This document shows, piece by piece, positions 8,133 to 16,542 of a DNA stretch of 64,000 bases. Both the position numbers and the translations under genes were made by a program. Under the pieces are notes generated by a model, which saw only the letters and a program-made list of their open reading frames with translations, was not told the origin of the DNA and searched no databases. Source of the DNA: Paraburkholderia tuberum STM678 (GTDB lineage: Bacteria; Pseudomonadota; Gammaproteobacteria; Burkholderiales; Burkholderiaceae); assembly GCF_902833905.1 (NCBI RefSeq), contig NZ_CADFGP010000018.1, forward strand, positions 89,880-153,879. The letters run 5' to 3'. The number at the start of each line of letters is the position of its first letter. Within the stretch, counting starts at the first letter, position 1.

Positions 8133-9434
8133 ATGCGTTTCGATCTCGACACGCTCAAACGGCTCGCGCAATTCGCGGCGCAACGCATCGGCGAGGACCG
8201 GATTCCGCAGGTCGCGGGCAGCCTGACGTTCACGACGATGCTGGCGCTCGTGCCGCTCGCCACCGTCGCGTTTGCGCTGTTCACCGCGTTTCCGATCTTC
8301 AGCTCGTTCCAGGCGTCGCTGCAGTTTTTTCTTGCCGACCACCTGATGCCCGCGCAACTGAACGATCAGATCTTCAAGTATCTGAACCAGTTCGCATCGA
8401 AGGCCAAAGGGCTGACCACGATCGGCATGATCATCCTGTTCGTCACCGCGGTGATGACGATGATGACCGTCGAGTCCGCGTTCAATGTGATCTGGCGCGT
8501 GCGCAAGGCGCGGCCCGTCGCGCAGCGCATTCTCGTGTACTGGGCGATCATTACGCTCGGTCCGATCCTGATCGGCGTGAGCCTGTCCATTTCGTCGTAT
8601 GTGTTCACGCAATCGATGTCGTTTAGCGCCGCGCAGCGCATCACACCGCTGATCGAATGGGCGCTCGCGAGCGCCTCGCTGCCGTTCACGATGCTCGCGT
8701 TCACGATCCTTTACGTTTATCTGCCGAACTGCCGTGTCGAATGGCGCGACGCGGTGGTCGGCGGCGTGATCGCCGCGGTCGCGTTCGAGCTCGCCAAGCG
8801 CGGCTTCGGCTACTACGTGCGCCGTATTCCGACCTATACGGCGGTGTACGGCGCGTTCGCAGCGGTGCCGCTGTTCCTGGTGTGGATGTACCTGTGCTGG
8901 TTCATCACGCTGACCGGCGCGATGATCGCATCGGCGTTGCCGGCGATTCGCATCGGTCAGTTTCACCGCCCTGTGTTCTATGGCAGCAATCTGTTCGATT
9001 CGCTCGAATTGCTCGCGCGGCTGTGCGAGGCGCGTGAGGGCGGCAGACGCGGCTACACGATGCCCGAGCTTGCCCGGATGCTTCGCCGCGACAAGGATAC
9101 GACGCTGATGCTGTTGCAGCGTCTCGAGGAGATCGAGTGGATCGCGCGGCTGGAGGAGGACCATACCGGCCCGCACTTCGTGCTGCTCGCGAACCCGGCG
9201 CAGGTGACCGTGCAGCGGCTGTACGACCTGTTCGTGATCGACCGCGCGGAGCTTACGTATCAGCTCGAACTCGACTCCACACGCGTGGACGGCGGCATGC
9301 TGCTCGCCGCGCTCGACAACGACCAACTGAAGGTGACGCTCGCCGCGTTGCTCGCCTCGCGCGCGGCGGCACGGGCGGCGCGACCCGGCGATGGCGAGCG
9401 CGCGGCGGCTTCGATGCCGCACCAGGCAGCGTGA
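8133..9434 (+). CDS. YihY/UPF0761-family inner-membrane protein
   Basis: The protein (433 residues from ATG 8133) has the YihY signature AGSLTFTTMLALVPLATVAFALF, six predicted membrane segments and the PTYTAVYGAFAAVPLFLVWMY block, then a C-terminal cytoplasmic winged-helix-like domain. Members were once misnamed ribonuclease BN; the true function is unknown. A strong ribosome binding site AAGGAGG at 8109-8115 lies 17 nt from ATG 8133 but 5-8 nt from two TTG codons at 8121 and 8124, so a TTG start adding three or four residues is quite possible. The frame remains open further upstream to 8019. Confidence 0.85.
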   Translation: MRFDLDTLKRLAQFAAQRIGEDRIPQVAGSLTFTTMLALVPLATVAFALFTAFPIFSSFQASLQFFLADHLMPAQLNDQIFKYLNQFASKAKGLTTIGMIILFVTAVMTMMTVESAFNVIWRVRKARPVAQRILVYWAIITLGPILIGVSLSISSYVFTQSMSFSAAQRITPLIEWALASASLPFTMLAFTILYVYLPNCRVEWRDAVVGGVIAAVAFELAKRGFGYYVRRIPTYTAVYGAFAAVPLFLVWMYLCWFITLTGAMIASALPAIRIGQFHRPVFYGSNLFDSLELLARLCEAREGGRRGYTMPELARMLRRDKDTTLMLLQRLEEIEWIARLEEDHTGPHFVLLANPAQVTVQRLYDLFVIDRAELTYQLELDSTRVDGGMLLAALDNDQLKVTLAALLASRAAARAARPGDGERAAASMPHQAA

Positions 9435-9436
9435 CA

Positions 9437-9460
9437 GGGCGGCCAGACTTCGAGCCGCCC
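9437..9460. terminator. Stem-loop between convergent YihY and Mpo1-like genes
   Basis: GGGCGGC at 9437-9443 pairs perfectly with GCCGCCC at 9454-9460. It sits in the 34-bp gap between two converging stop codons, the usual place for a shared terminator, but neither strand has a good T-run after the stem, so efficient intrinsic termination is uncertain. Confidence 0.4.
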
Positions 9461-9468
9461 CGATAAAA

Positions 9469-9789
9469 CTACAACGAAATCTTCCCCACGCAGATGTCCT
9501 TGAACATCACCCAGTCGCCCATCAGGCTGTAAAACGGATGACGGAAGGTGGCAGGCCGGTTCTTTTCGAAGAAGAAATGGCCGACCCACGCGAAGCCGTA
9601 GCCGCACACCACGGCCGCCGGCAACCATAGCCAGTTGCCGGTGGCGAGCGCCATCGCGAGGCAGCCAATGACGCCGAGCGAGCCGACGAAATGCAGCCGC
9701 CGCGACACGAGATTGCGATGCTCGCTCAGGTAGTACGGATAAAACTCCGCGAAGTTCGTGAAGTGATCGGTATGTGCTGTATGAGCCAT
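9469..9789 (-). CDS. Mpo1-like DUF962 membrane protein
   Basis: 106-residue protein of the DUF962 / yeast Mpo1 (YGL010w) family. The N-terminal block FAEFYPYYLSEHRNLVSRRLHFVG, with conserved HR and RRLH, and the later WVGHFFFEKNRPATFRHPFYSL are typical; two short hydrophobic segments lie between. The yeast member is an iron-dependent dioxygenase acting on 2-hydroxy fatty acids, so a similar lipid alpha-oxidation role is possible here but is inference. It stands alone, convergent with yihY. Confidence 0.85.
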   Translation of the reverse strand: MAHTAHTDHFTNFAEFYPYYLSEHRNLVSRRLHFVGSLGVIGCLAMALATGNWLWLPAAVVCGYGFAWVGHFFFEKNRPATFRHPFYSLMGDWVMFKDICVGKISL

Positions 9790-9998
9790 GACGGCCTCCG
9801 GAGGCTGAGAAAGACAGCTTCAATCATTCTCCGGCGATCGCCTGCCTGGCGCAACCTGGCCATTCGGCAGATGGCGCGGCGGGTTCGGCGTGGGTATCGT
9901 GGTCGTTCGGTAGTGATTCGGTGGCGATTCGCAACGGCATTCCCGACGGCCGCCCGCGGAGCACCGAGGCGCGCGGCGAGCGGCCATCGCGCGCCCCA

Positions 9999-10832
9999 TC
10001 AGCGCGCTTCGTGCGGCGGCCGCGAAGCGAAGCCGTACAGCGCATCGAGCGTCGCGTCGGGTTGCTCGGTCATCAACGCGTGGCCCGCATCGAGCGTGAC
10101 GGTGTCGACCGGCGTGCCCGCCTGCGCGAGCGCATCGGCAAGCGCTTTCGCCGCGCGCGGCGGCGTCATCGCATCGCGCCGGCCAACGATCAGGCGCGTG
10201 GCGCAACGCACCTGCGCCGCACGAGCGTGGCCGTCCGCATAGGTATGGCAGGCGGTGAAGTCGGTGTGGAACAGATGCGGCTCGCCGCTGGCGGACACGT
10301 GCTCCATCAGCCGCTGGTTCATGCCGTGCAGCCAGAAACCGGGGCCGGGGCACGAGGGCTTCGCGGCGAGCGTCGAATGCGACCACTGGTTGACCATGCC
10401 GATTGCCTCGGGCTCGCGATTGAGCGCGGCGTCGAGCAGCGCGTCGGAGACCGTCATCGGCAGCGCGGTGGCGAGCAGCGCAAGATGCGTTGCGCGCTGC
10501 GGATAGCGGCCGGCGAAGTCGAGCGCGATCAGCGAGCCCATGCTGTGACCGGCGACGAACGCACGCGTGACGCCCACGGCGTCGAGCAGCGCAGCGAGCC
10601 AGTCGGCCAGCGCGGCGATGCTGACGAGCGCGGGGCCGGCGCTGCGTCGGTGGCCCGGCAAATCGACCGCGAGCACGCCGAAGCCGTGATGCGCGAAGTA
10701 GCGGCTTTGCAGCGCCCACACGCTGTGATCGTGCTCGGCACCGTGGATGAACACGGCGGTTGGCAGGCTCGCGTCGAAGGGTTTGCTGCCGGTGTAGGCG
10801 TAGGCCGGTTTGCCTTGAACGGTGACGATCAT
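9999..10832 (-). CDS. Alpha/beta hydrolase, coupled to metY
   Basis: 277-residue alpha/beta hydrolase. The oxyanion region is FIHGAEHDHSVW, the nucleophile elbow is GHSMGS (Ser near residue 97), an acid candidate is in VGRRDAMTP and the catalytic His in DAGHAL near the C-terminus. The start codon overlaps the metY stop by four bases (ATGA), so the two proteins are probably translationally coupled. The substrate is not visible. A role in homoserine acyl-ester metabolism next to metY is possible, but the sequence lacks the MetX-type extended lid. Confidence 0.85.
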   Translation of the reverse strand: MIVTVQGKPAYAYTGSKPFDASLPTAVFIHGAEHDHSVWALQSRYFAHHGFGVLAVDLPGHRRSAGPALVSIAALADWLAALLDAVGVTRAFVAGHSMGSLIALDFAGRYPQRATHLALLATALPMTVSDALLDAALNREPEAIGMVNQWSHSTLAAKPSCPGPGFWLHGMNQRLMEHVSASGEPHLFHTDFTACHTYADGHARAAQVRCATRLIVGRRDAMTPPRAAKALADALAQAGTPVDTVTLDAGHALMTEQPDATLDALYGFASRPPHEAR

Positions 10833-12223
10833 GCGGACTCCGGGCGGGCGGGGGTGCTCGTGGCGGCGGGCGCGGCAGTGGCGGTCTGTTGCGAGGCGCT
10901 GCTCGGCGTTGCGGTACGACCGCCGCTCGCCGGTTGCGCGGTTTTTTGCGCGGCTTTCAGCGCGCGCTTGAGATCGTCGATCAGGTCATCCGGATCTTCG
11001 AGCCCGATCGACAGACGGATCGTGCCTTCGGTGATACCGGCCGCGGCGAGCGCGGCGGCATCCATGCGGAAGTGCGTCGTCGATGCCGGGTGAATCACCA
11101 GCGAGCGCGCGTCGCCGACGTTCGCGAGGTGCGAGAAGAGCGTGAGCGCTTCGATGAAGGCGCGGCCGGCCGCGCGGTCGCCGCGCAGGTTGAAGCTGAA
11201 CACGGCGCCCGCGCCGCGCGGTAGCAGCCGCCTGGCGAGCGCGTGGTCGGGATGCGTCGGCAACTCGGGATAGGCGACCGATTCGACCGCCGCATGACCG
11301 GCGAGAAACTCGACCACGCGCCGTGTGTTGACGACGTGACGCTCCATGCGCAACGGCAGTGTCTCGATGCCTTGCAGCAGCTGCCACGCGGCCTGCGGAT
11401 GCAGGCACGCGCCGAAGTCGCGCAAGCCTTCCCGACGCGCGCGCAGCAGGAACGGCGCGACGGTGCTTTCCTCGGCGAATACCATGCCGTGGAAACCGTC
11501 GTACGGCTCGGTGAATTCGGGAAAGCGGCCGGAAGCCTCGAAGTCGAACGTGCCGCCGTCGACCAGCACCCCGCCGATCGTCGTGCCGTGGCCGCCGAGA
11601 AACTTGGTCGCCGAGTGGTAGACGAGGTCGGCGCCGTGCTCGAAGGGGCGCAGCAGGTAGGGCGTCGTGAAGGTCGAGTCGACCAGCAACGGCAGGCGGT
11701 GCGCGTGCGCGATCTGTGCGAGCGCGGCGATGTCGAGCACGTCGAGGCCCGGATTGCCGAGCGTTTCGCCGAATAGCAGGCGCGTGTTGGGGCGCAGCGC
11801 GGCGCGCCACGCGTCGAAGTCGCCGGGCTTGACGAAGGTTGTCTCGATACCGAAGCGTCGCAGCGTGTAATGCAGCAGATTGTGCGAGCCGCCGTACAGC
11901 GCGCTCGACGCGACGATGTGCGAACCCGCGCCCATCAGCGTCGCGATCGCCAGATGCAGCGCGGCCTGCCCGCTCGCGGTGCCGATCGCGCCGGCGCCGT
12001 TTTCGAGCGCGGCGACGCGCTCCTCGAACACGGCGACGGTCGGATTCGAGATGCGAGAGTAGACGTGGCCGGCGCGCTCCATGTTGAACAGCGCGGCGGC
12101 ATGATCCGAGTCGCGGAACGAAAACGACGTGGTCTGGTAGATCGGCGTCGCGCGCGCGCCGGTGGCAGGGTCGGGGGCTGCGCCGGCGTGCAGCGCAAGC
12201 GTATCGAAACGGTTGGCGGACAT
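10829..12223 (-). CDS. O-acetyl/O-succinylhomoserine sulfhydrylase (MetY-like)
   Basis: 464-residue PLP enzyme of the Cys/Met metabolism family. The start MSANRFDTLALHAG at 12223 fits the family; the frame is open upstream but that region holds the promoter. Family blocks include TPIYQTTSFSF, YSRISNPTVAVFEERVAALE, the PLP lysine in HSATKFLGGHGT (near residue 209) and NLRGDRAAGRAFIE. It would make homocysteine from an acylated homoserine and sulfide. The last 45 residues are a low-complexity Ala/Thr/Ser/Pro tail beyond the usual family end. The downstream hydrolase overlaps it by 4 nt. Confidence 0.88.
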   Translation of the reverse strand: MSANRFDTLALHAGAAPDPATGARATPIYQTTSFSFRDSDHAAALFNMERAGHVYSRISNPTVAVFEERVAALENGAGAIGTASGQAALHLAIATLMGAGSHIVASSALYGGSHNLLHYTLRRFGIETTFVKPGDFDAWRAALRPNTRLLFGETLGNPGLDVLDIAALAQIAHAHRLPLLVDSTFTTPYLLRPFEHGADLVYHSATKFLGGHGTTIGGVLVDGGTFDFEASGRFPEFTEPYDGFHGMVFAEESTVAPFLLRARREGLRDFGACLHPQAAWQLLQGIETLPLRMERHVVNTRRVVEFLAGHAAVESVAYPELPTHPDHALARRLLPRGAGAVFSFNLRGDRAAGRAFIEALTLFSHLANVGDARSLVIHPASTTHFRMDAAALAAAGITEGTIRLSIGLEDPDDLIDDLKRALKAAQKTAQPASGGRTATPSSASQQTATAAPAATSTPARPESA

Positions 12224-12273
12224 CGTGGGCGGCGGGCCGCGAGCGGCCTCGCGAAAGATCGGGGTGGGCGGCC

Positions 12274-12301
12274 ATCCTACCATTGGCGCGCGCCGCTTCA
12301 A
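12274..12301 (-). promoter_or_regulatory. Sigma-70-type promoter of metY
   Basis: On the minus strand TTGAAG (12301-12296) and TAGGAT (12279-12274) are separated by 16 bp. Transcription would start near 12267, leaving a leader of about 45 nt with no room for a SAM riboswitch. Confidence 0.6.
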
Positions 12302-12495
12302 GCGCGGTTTTCCCGCGGGTTCCTGCGGCTCGTGCCGGGAGCGGGGCATGCTCGCAATCTGGAAGTCAGACGAATTGGAGTCTCCGAAGCCCGCCGCGCC
12401 TTGGCTGGCGGGCCGCTTTCCTTTTATGGGCCTTTCCGATAGGATCGAAAAAACATTTCATGCACTGCAAGATTGGCGGTATCAGGAGATAGATC

Positions 12496-12963
12496 ATGCG
12501 AGTCAGCGACATTCTTAAAGTCAAGGGCAATACCCTTTTTACGGTCACGCCGGATACCACGCTGCATGACGCCGTCAATACCATGGCCGAGCACGACATC
12601 GGCTCGCTCGTCGTGATGGAGTACGGCGACCTCGTCGGCATGCTGACGTTTCGCGAAATCATTTTGACCTTGAGCGAGAACGGCGGCAGCGTCGGCACCT
12701 CGACGATCCGCAAGGTGATGGACGACCATCCGCTCACCTGCACGCCCGAAACCGACGTCAACGAAGTGCGCCGCATGATGCTCGAGCATCACGTGCGCTA
12801 TCTGCCCGTCATGGAAAGCCGCACGCTGATGGGCGTCATCTCGTTTTACGACGTCGCGAAGGCGGTGGTCGAGGAGCAGGGGTTCGAGAACCGCATGCTG
12901 AAGGCCTATATCCGCGACTGGCCGGAAGAGCAGGAAGGACAGGACCAGCAGCCGGCGCGTTGA
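12496..12963 (+). CDS. CBS-domain protein
   Basis: 155-residue protein made of two CBS domains and little else: the first spans about residues 5-65 (VKGNTLFTVTPDTTLHDAVNTMAEHDIGSLVVME), the second about 75-135 (PLTCTPETDVNEVRRMMLEHHVRYLPVMES). A CBS pair forms a Bateman module that binds adenine nucleotides. As a stand-alone protein it probably senses energy state or regulates a partner that is not identifiable here. A ribosome binding site (AGGAG) precedes the ATG. The gene is divergent from metY. Confidence 0.88.
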   Translation: MRVSDILKVKGNTLFTVTPDTTLHDAVNTMAEHDIGSLVVMEYGDLVGMLTFREIILTLSENGGSVGTSTIRKVMDDHPLTCTPETDVNEVRRMMLEHHVRYLPVMESRTLMGVISFYDVAKAVVEEQGFENRMLKAYIRDWPEEQEGQDQQPAR

Positions 12964-13019
12964 TGCGCGTGGCTCGAAGGTCGCGCTCCGGCCGTCGCCG
13001 CGAGCGCGAATCCGCCGAC

Positions 13020-13052
13020 AGGGCGCGCGCGCAAGCGGGCGCTTTTTTTGTG
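13020..13052 (+). terminator. Probable intrinsic terminator after the CBS gene
   Basis: A GC-rich imperfect stem (GCGC arms around CGCAAGCGG) is followed by seven consecutive T residues. It lies about 60-90 nt after the CBS gene stop and before the MFS-acyltransferase gene. The stem is short, so the call is moderate. Confidence 0.45.
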
Positions 13053-13165
13053 TCTGGAGCTGGTGCGGACGGATTGCGGGAGCCGCGTGCGCGAGTCGCG
13101 GCGATCCGCTTGCCGGCCGTGCCGCCCGCGTCATCGCCATTTTTCCGCGCCGTTCTCCTGACTTC

Positions 13166-15103
13166 ATGAACGATCGTCCGTTGCCCGCTGCCCGCCGCGC
13201 CGCTCGCGCGCACGAAGCGCACGAATCCCAGTTCCGCCTGCTCGGCCAGCGCCGCTTCGCGCCGTTCTTCTGGACACAGTTTCTCGGCGCGATGAACGAC
13301 AACGTGTTCAAGATCGGCTTCACGTCGCTCGTCACGTATCAGGCGGCGCGGTTTTCGGGCGTCGACCCGAAAACCGCGGCGTTCCTGATCTCCGCGATTT
13401 TCATTCTGCCGTTCGTGCTGTTTTCGGCCACTTCCGGCCAGATCGCGGACAAGTACGACAAAGCGTTGCTCACGCGCCTCGTCAAGACTTTCGAGATCGC
13501 GGTGATGCTGGTCGGCGGCGTGGGGTTCTGGCTGCATGCCGCGCCGTTGCTGTACCTGTGCACGTTCCTGATGGGCGTGCATTCGACGGTATTCGGGCCG
13601 GTCAAGTACTCGTATCTGCCGCAGCATCTGTCGCAGGCCGAGCTGGTCGGCGGCAATGGCATGGTCGAGATGGGCACCTTCGTCGCGATCCTGATCGGCA
13701 CGATCGTCGGCGGCGCGGGCGCGGGGTTCGCCGAGCATGGCGCGGTGGTGCTCGCTTGCGCGTGTATCGCGATCGCGCTGATCGGGCGCGCCGTGTCGGG
13801 CTTCGTGCCGGCTACGCCCGCGCCGCAGCCCGGGTTGCGCATCAACTGGAACCCGGTCAGCGAAACGTGGCGCAATCTGAAGCTCGCGCGTGAAAACCGC
13901 ACGGTGTTTCTTGGTCTGCTCGGCATTTCGTGGCTGTGGTTCGTCGGCGCGACGTTCCTCGCGTCGTTCTTCAACTTCGCGAAGGACGTGCTGTCCGCCG
14001 ATCCCGACGTCGTGACCGTGCTGCTCGCCACGTTTTCGATCGGCATCGGCATCGGCTCGCTGTTGTGCGAACGGCTCTCGAAGCGGCGGATCGAAGTCGG
14101 CCTCGTGCCGCTCGGCTCGATCGGCATGAGCGTGTTCGCGATCGATCTTTTTTTCGCGAGCCACGCGCTGCCGCCGGCGGGGCATCTGCTCAGCGTTGGC
14201 GAATTTCTCGCGCGGCTAGCGCATTGGCGCGTGCTCGCCGATCTGTTCCTGCTCGCGATGTTCGGCGGCTTTTACAGCGTGCCGCTGTATGCGCTGATCC
14301 AGAGTCGTAGTCAGCCGAGCCATCGCGCGCGCATCATCGCCGCGAACAACATCCTCAATTCGCTGTTCATGATCGTGTCGGCGCTGATGGCGGTGGGCCT
14401 GACCGCCGCGGGCTTCAGTATTCCGGCGATCTTCCTCGTCACCGCGCTTCTGAATGTGGTCGTCGCGGGCTACATCTATTCGCTCGTGCCCGAGTTCCTG
14501 CTGCGCTTCATCGCGTGGCTGCTCGTGCATACGTTCTACCGGATCCGGCTCGTGCACGCGGAGCGGATTCCGGAGCAGGGCGCGGCGGTGCTCGTGTGCA
14601 ACCACGTCAGTTTCGTCGATGCGATCGTCATCATGGCCGAAAGCCCGCGGCCGATCCGCTTCGTGATGGACCACCAGATCTTCCGCTCGCCGTTCGTCGG
14701 CTGGCTGTTCCGGCACGCGAAGGCGATTCCGATCGCGTCCGCGCATCAGGACGCGGCGCTGCTCGCGCGTGCGTACGACCAGTGCGCGCAGGCGCTCGCA
14801 GACGGCGAGCTCGTCTGTATCTTTCCCGAAGGGAAGCTGACGCGTACCGGCGAGCTGAATCCGTTTCGCCACGGCGTCGCCGAGATCGTCAGGCGGACGC
14901 CGGCGCCCGTCATTCCGATGGCGTTGCGCGGGCTGTGGGGCAGCGTGTTTTCGCGTGCGGTGGACGCAACCTGGCCGCGGCCGATCAGCAAAGGTGTGAT
15001 GAGCCGGCTGAGCCTCGCCGTCGGCGAGCCGATCGACCCGGCGCTCGCGACGCCGGAGACGCTGCAGCGGATCGTGACCGAGCTGCGCGGCGCCCGCAAG
15101 TAG
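13166..15103 (+). CDS. MFS transporter fused to 1-acylglycerol-3-phosphate acyltransferase
   Basis: 645-residue fusion. Residues about 25-435 form a 12-helix MFS domain like the lysophospholipid flippase LplT (FFWTQFLGAMNDNVFKIG near the start and GQIADKYDKALL). Residues about 450-640 are a PlsC-type acyltransferase with motif I NHVSFVD (His and Asp catalytic) and motif III FPEGKLTRTGELNPF. The pair would take up lysophospholipid and re-acylate it at the inner membrane. The third part seen in longer homologues, an acyl-ACP synthetase (Aas), is absent. The gene stands alone between the CBS gene and aroC on the same strand. Confidence 0.88.
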   Translation: MNDRPLPAARRAARAHEAHESQFRLLGQRRFAPFFWTQFLGAMNDNVFKIGFTSLVTYQAARFSGVDPKTAAFLISAIFILPFVLFSATSGQIADKYDKALLTRLVKTFEIAVMLVGGVGFWLHAAPLLYLCTFLMGVHSTVFGPVKYSYLPQHLSQAELVGGNGMVEMGTFVAILIGTIVGGAGAGFAEHGAVVLACACIAIALIGRAVSGFVPATPAPQPGLRINWNPVSETWRNLKLARENRTVFLGLLGISWLWFVGATFLASFFNFAKDVLSADPDVVTVLLATFSIGIGIGSLLCERLSKRRIEVGLVPLGSIGMSVFAIDLFFASHALPPAGHLLSVGEFLARLAHWRVLADLFLLAMFGGFYSVPLYALIQSRSQPSHRARIIAANNILNSLFMIVSALMAVGLTAAGFSIPAIFLVTALLNVVVAGYIYSLVPEFLLRFIAWLLVHTFYRIRLVHAERIPEQGAAVLVCNHVSFVDAIVIMAESPRPIRFVMDHQIFRSPFVGWLFRHAKAIPIASAHQDAALLARAYDQCAQALADGELVCIFPEGKLTRTGELNPFRHGVAEIVRRTPAPVIPMALRGLWGSVFSRAVDATWPRPISKGVMSRLSLAVGEPIDPALATPETLQRIVTELRGARK

Positions 15104-15266
15104 CCGTGGGCCGGTGCGCGGACGCCGAGATGGCGAACTCGCACACCATCACCCGCTTTCGGCCGAGTGCGCCCTGGCCGATCGGCCATCGCCGTCGCCA
15201 GGCCCGGCTTCGAGGCGGGCGGGCTGGCATAATAGCGTTCTCCCCGTATTTCTTTGGACGACGCTC

Positions 15267-16367
15267 ATGTCCGGCAACACGCTCGGTACGCTTTTCACTG
15301 TCACGACCTTCGGCGAATCGCACGGCCCCGCTATCGGCTGCGTGATCGATGGCTGCCCGCCGGGCATGGCGCTCAACGAAGCCGACATCCAGTTCGAACT
15401 CGATCGCCGCAAGCCGGGCACGTCGCGCCACGTGACGCAGCGCCAGGAAGAAGACAAGGTCGAGATCCTGTCGGGCGTGTTCGAAGGTCAAACCACCGGC
15501 GCGCCAATTGCGCTGCTGATCCGCAATACCGACCAGCGCAGCAAGGACTACGGCAACATCGCGGAAACGTTCCGCCCCGGCCACGCCGACTACACGTACT
15601 GGCAAAAGTACGGCATTCGCGATTACCGCGGTGGCGGCCGCTCGTCGGCACGGCTGACGGCGCCGGCGGTCGCGGCGGGCGCGGTCGCGAAGAAGTGGCT
15701 GCGCGAGAAGTTCGGCACCGAAATTCGCGGCTATATGGCCGCGCTCGGCGAGATCGACGTGCCATTCGTCGATTGGGCGCAGGTGCGCGAAAACCCGTTT
15801 TTCGTGCCGAATGCGGAGATCGTTCCGCAGCTCGAGGCGTATATGGACGCGCTGCGCAAGGACGGTGATTCGATCGGCGCGCGCATCAACGTGGTTGCCT
15901 CCGGTGTGCCGGTCGGCCTCGGCGAGCCGCTGTTCGACCGCCTCGACGCCGACATCGCGCACGCGATGATGGGCATCAACGCGGTGAAGGGCGTCGAGAT
16001 CGGCGCGGGCTTCGCGAGCGTCGCGCAACGCGGCTCGGTGCATGGCGACGAGCTGACGCCGGAAGGTTTCGTCGGCAATCACGCGGGCGGTGTGCTCGGC
16101 GGTATTTCGACGGGGCAGGACATCACGGTGTCGATCGCGATCAAGCCGACGTCGAGCATTCGCACGCCGCGCCGTTCGATCGACAAGGCGGGGAACCCCG
16201 CGATCGTCGAGACCTTCGGGCGGCACGACCCCTGCGTCGGCATTCGTGCGACGCCGATCGCCGAGTCGATGCTTGCGCTCGTGCTGATCGATCACGCGCT
16301 GCGCCATCGCGCGCAATGCGGCGATGTGGCCGTGATCACGCCGAAGATCGCGGCGAGCGCGCCGTAA
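15267..16367 (+). CDS. aroC: Chorismate synthase
   Basis: 366-residue chorismate synthase, full length, with start MSGNTLGTLFTVTTFGESHG at 15267 as in other AroC proteins; the open frame extends upstream but with unrelated sequence. The three family signatures are present: GESHGPAIGCVIDG, the central GGGRSSARLTAPAVAAGAVA and the C-terminal RHDPCVGIRATPIAE. It converts 5-enolpyruvylshikimate-3-phosphate to chorismate using reduced FMN, the last common step to aromatic amino acids and folate. It follows the acyltransferase fusion by 163 nt. Confidence 0.96.
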   Translation: MSGNTLGTLFTVTTFGESHGPAIGCVIDGCPPGMALNEADIQFELDRRKPGTSRHVTQRQEEDKVEILSGVFEGQTTGAPIALLIRNTDQRSKDYGNIAETFRPGHADYTYWQKYGIRDYRGGGRSSARLTAPAVAAGAVAKKWLREKFGTEIRGYMAALGEIDVPFVDWAQVRENPFFVPNAEIVPQLEAYMDALRKDGDSIGARINVVASGVPVGLGEPLFDRLDADIAHAMMGINAVKGVEIGAGFASVAQRGSVHGDELTPEGFVGNHAGGVLGGISTGQDITVSIAIKPTSSIRTPRRSIDKAGNPAIVETFGRHDPCVGIRATPIAESMLALVLIDHALRHRAQCGDVAVITPKIAASAP

Positions 16368-16542
16368 CCCTGACGCGGTCCCGCGATTGGCGGCGAACGA
16401 GCCGCCATAAAAAAGAATAGGGAAGGGGACCAACGAAACGCGCAAGAATGCGCGCAGACGAAAGCGCGAGCGCGCTATCGGAATTTGCCTGCGCGACGCT
16501 GCCGGTTATCGCGCAGCGCCGCAAAGGCAGACGGCACATCCA

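Noticed and set aside
12224..12495. Possible SAM or other methionine riboswitch before metY
   Set aside because: The promoter at 12274-12301 leaves a leader of about 45 nt, and no riboswitch core is visible.
16387..16406. Hairpin GGCGGC/GCCGCC after aroC as a terminator
   Set aside because: On the plus strand it is followed by an A-run, not T; on the minus strand the T-run precedes the stem. It cannot act as a standard intrinsic terminator for either gene.
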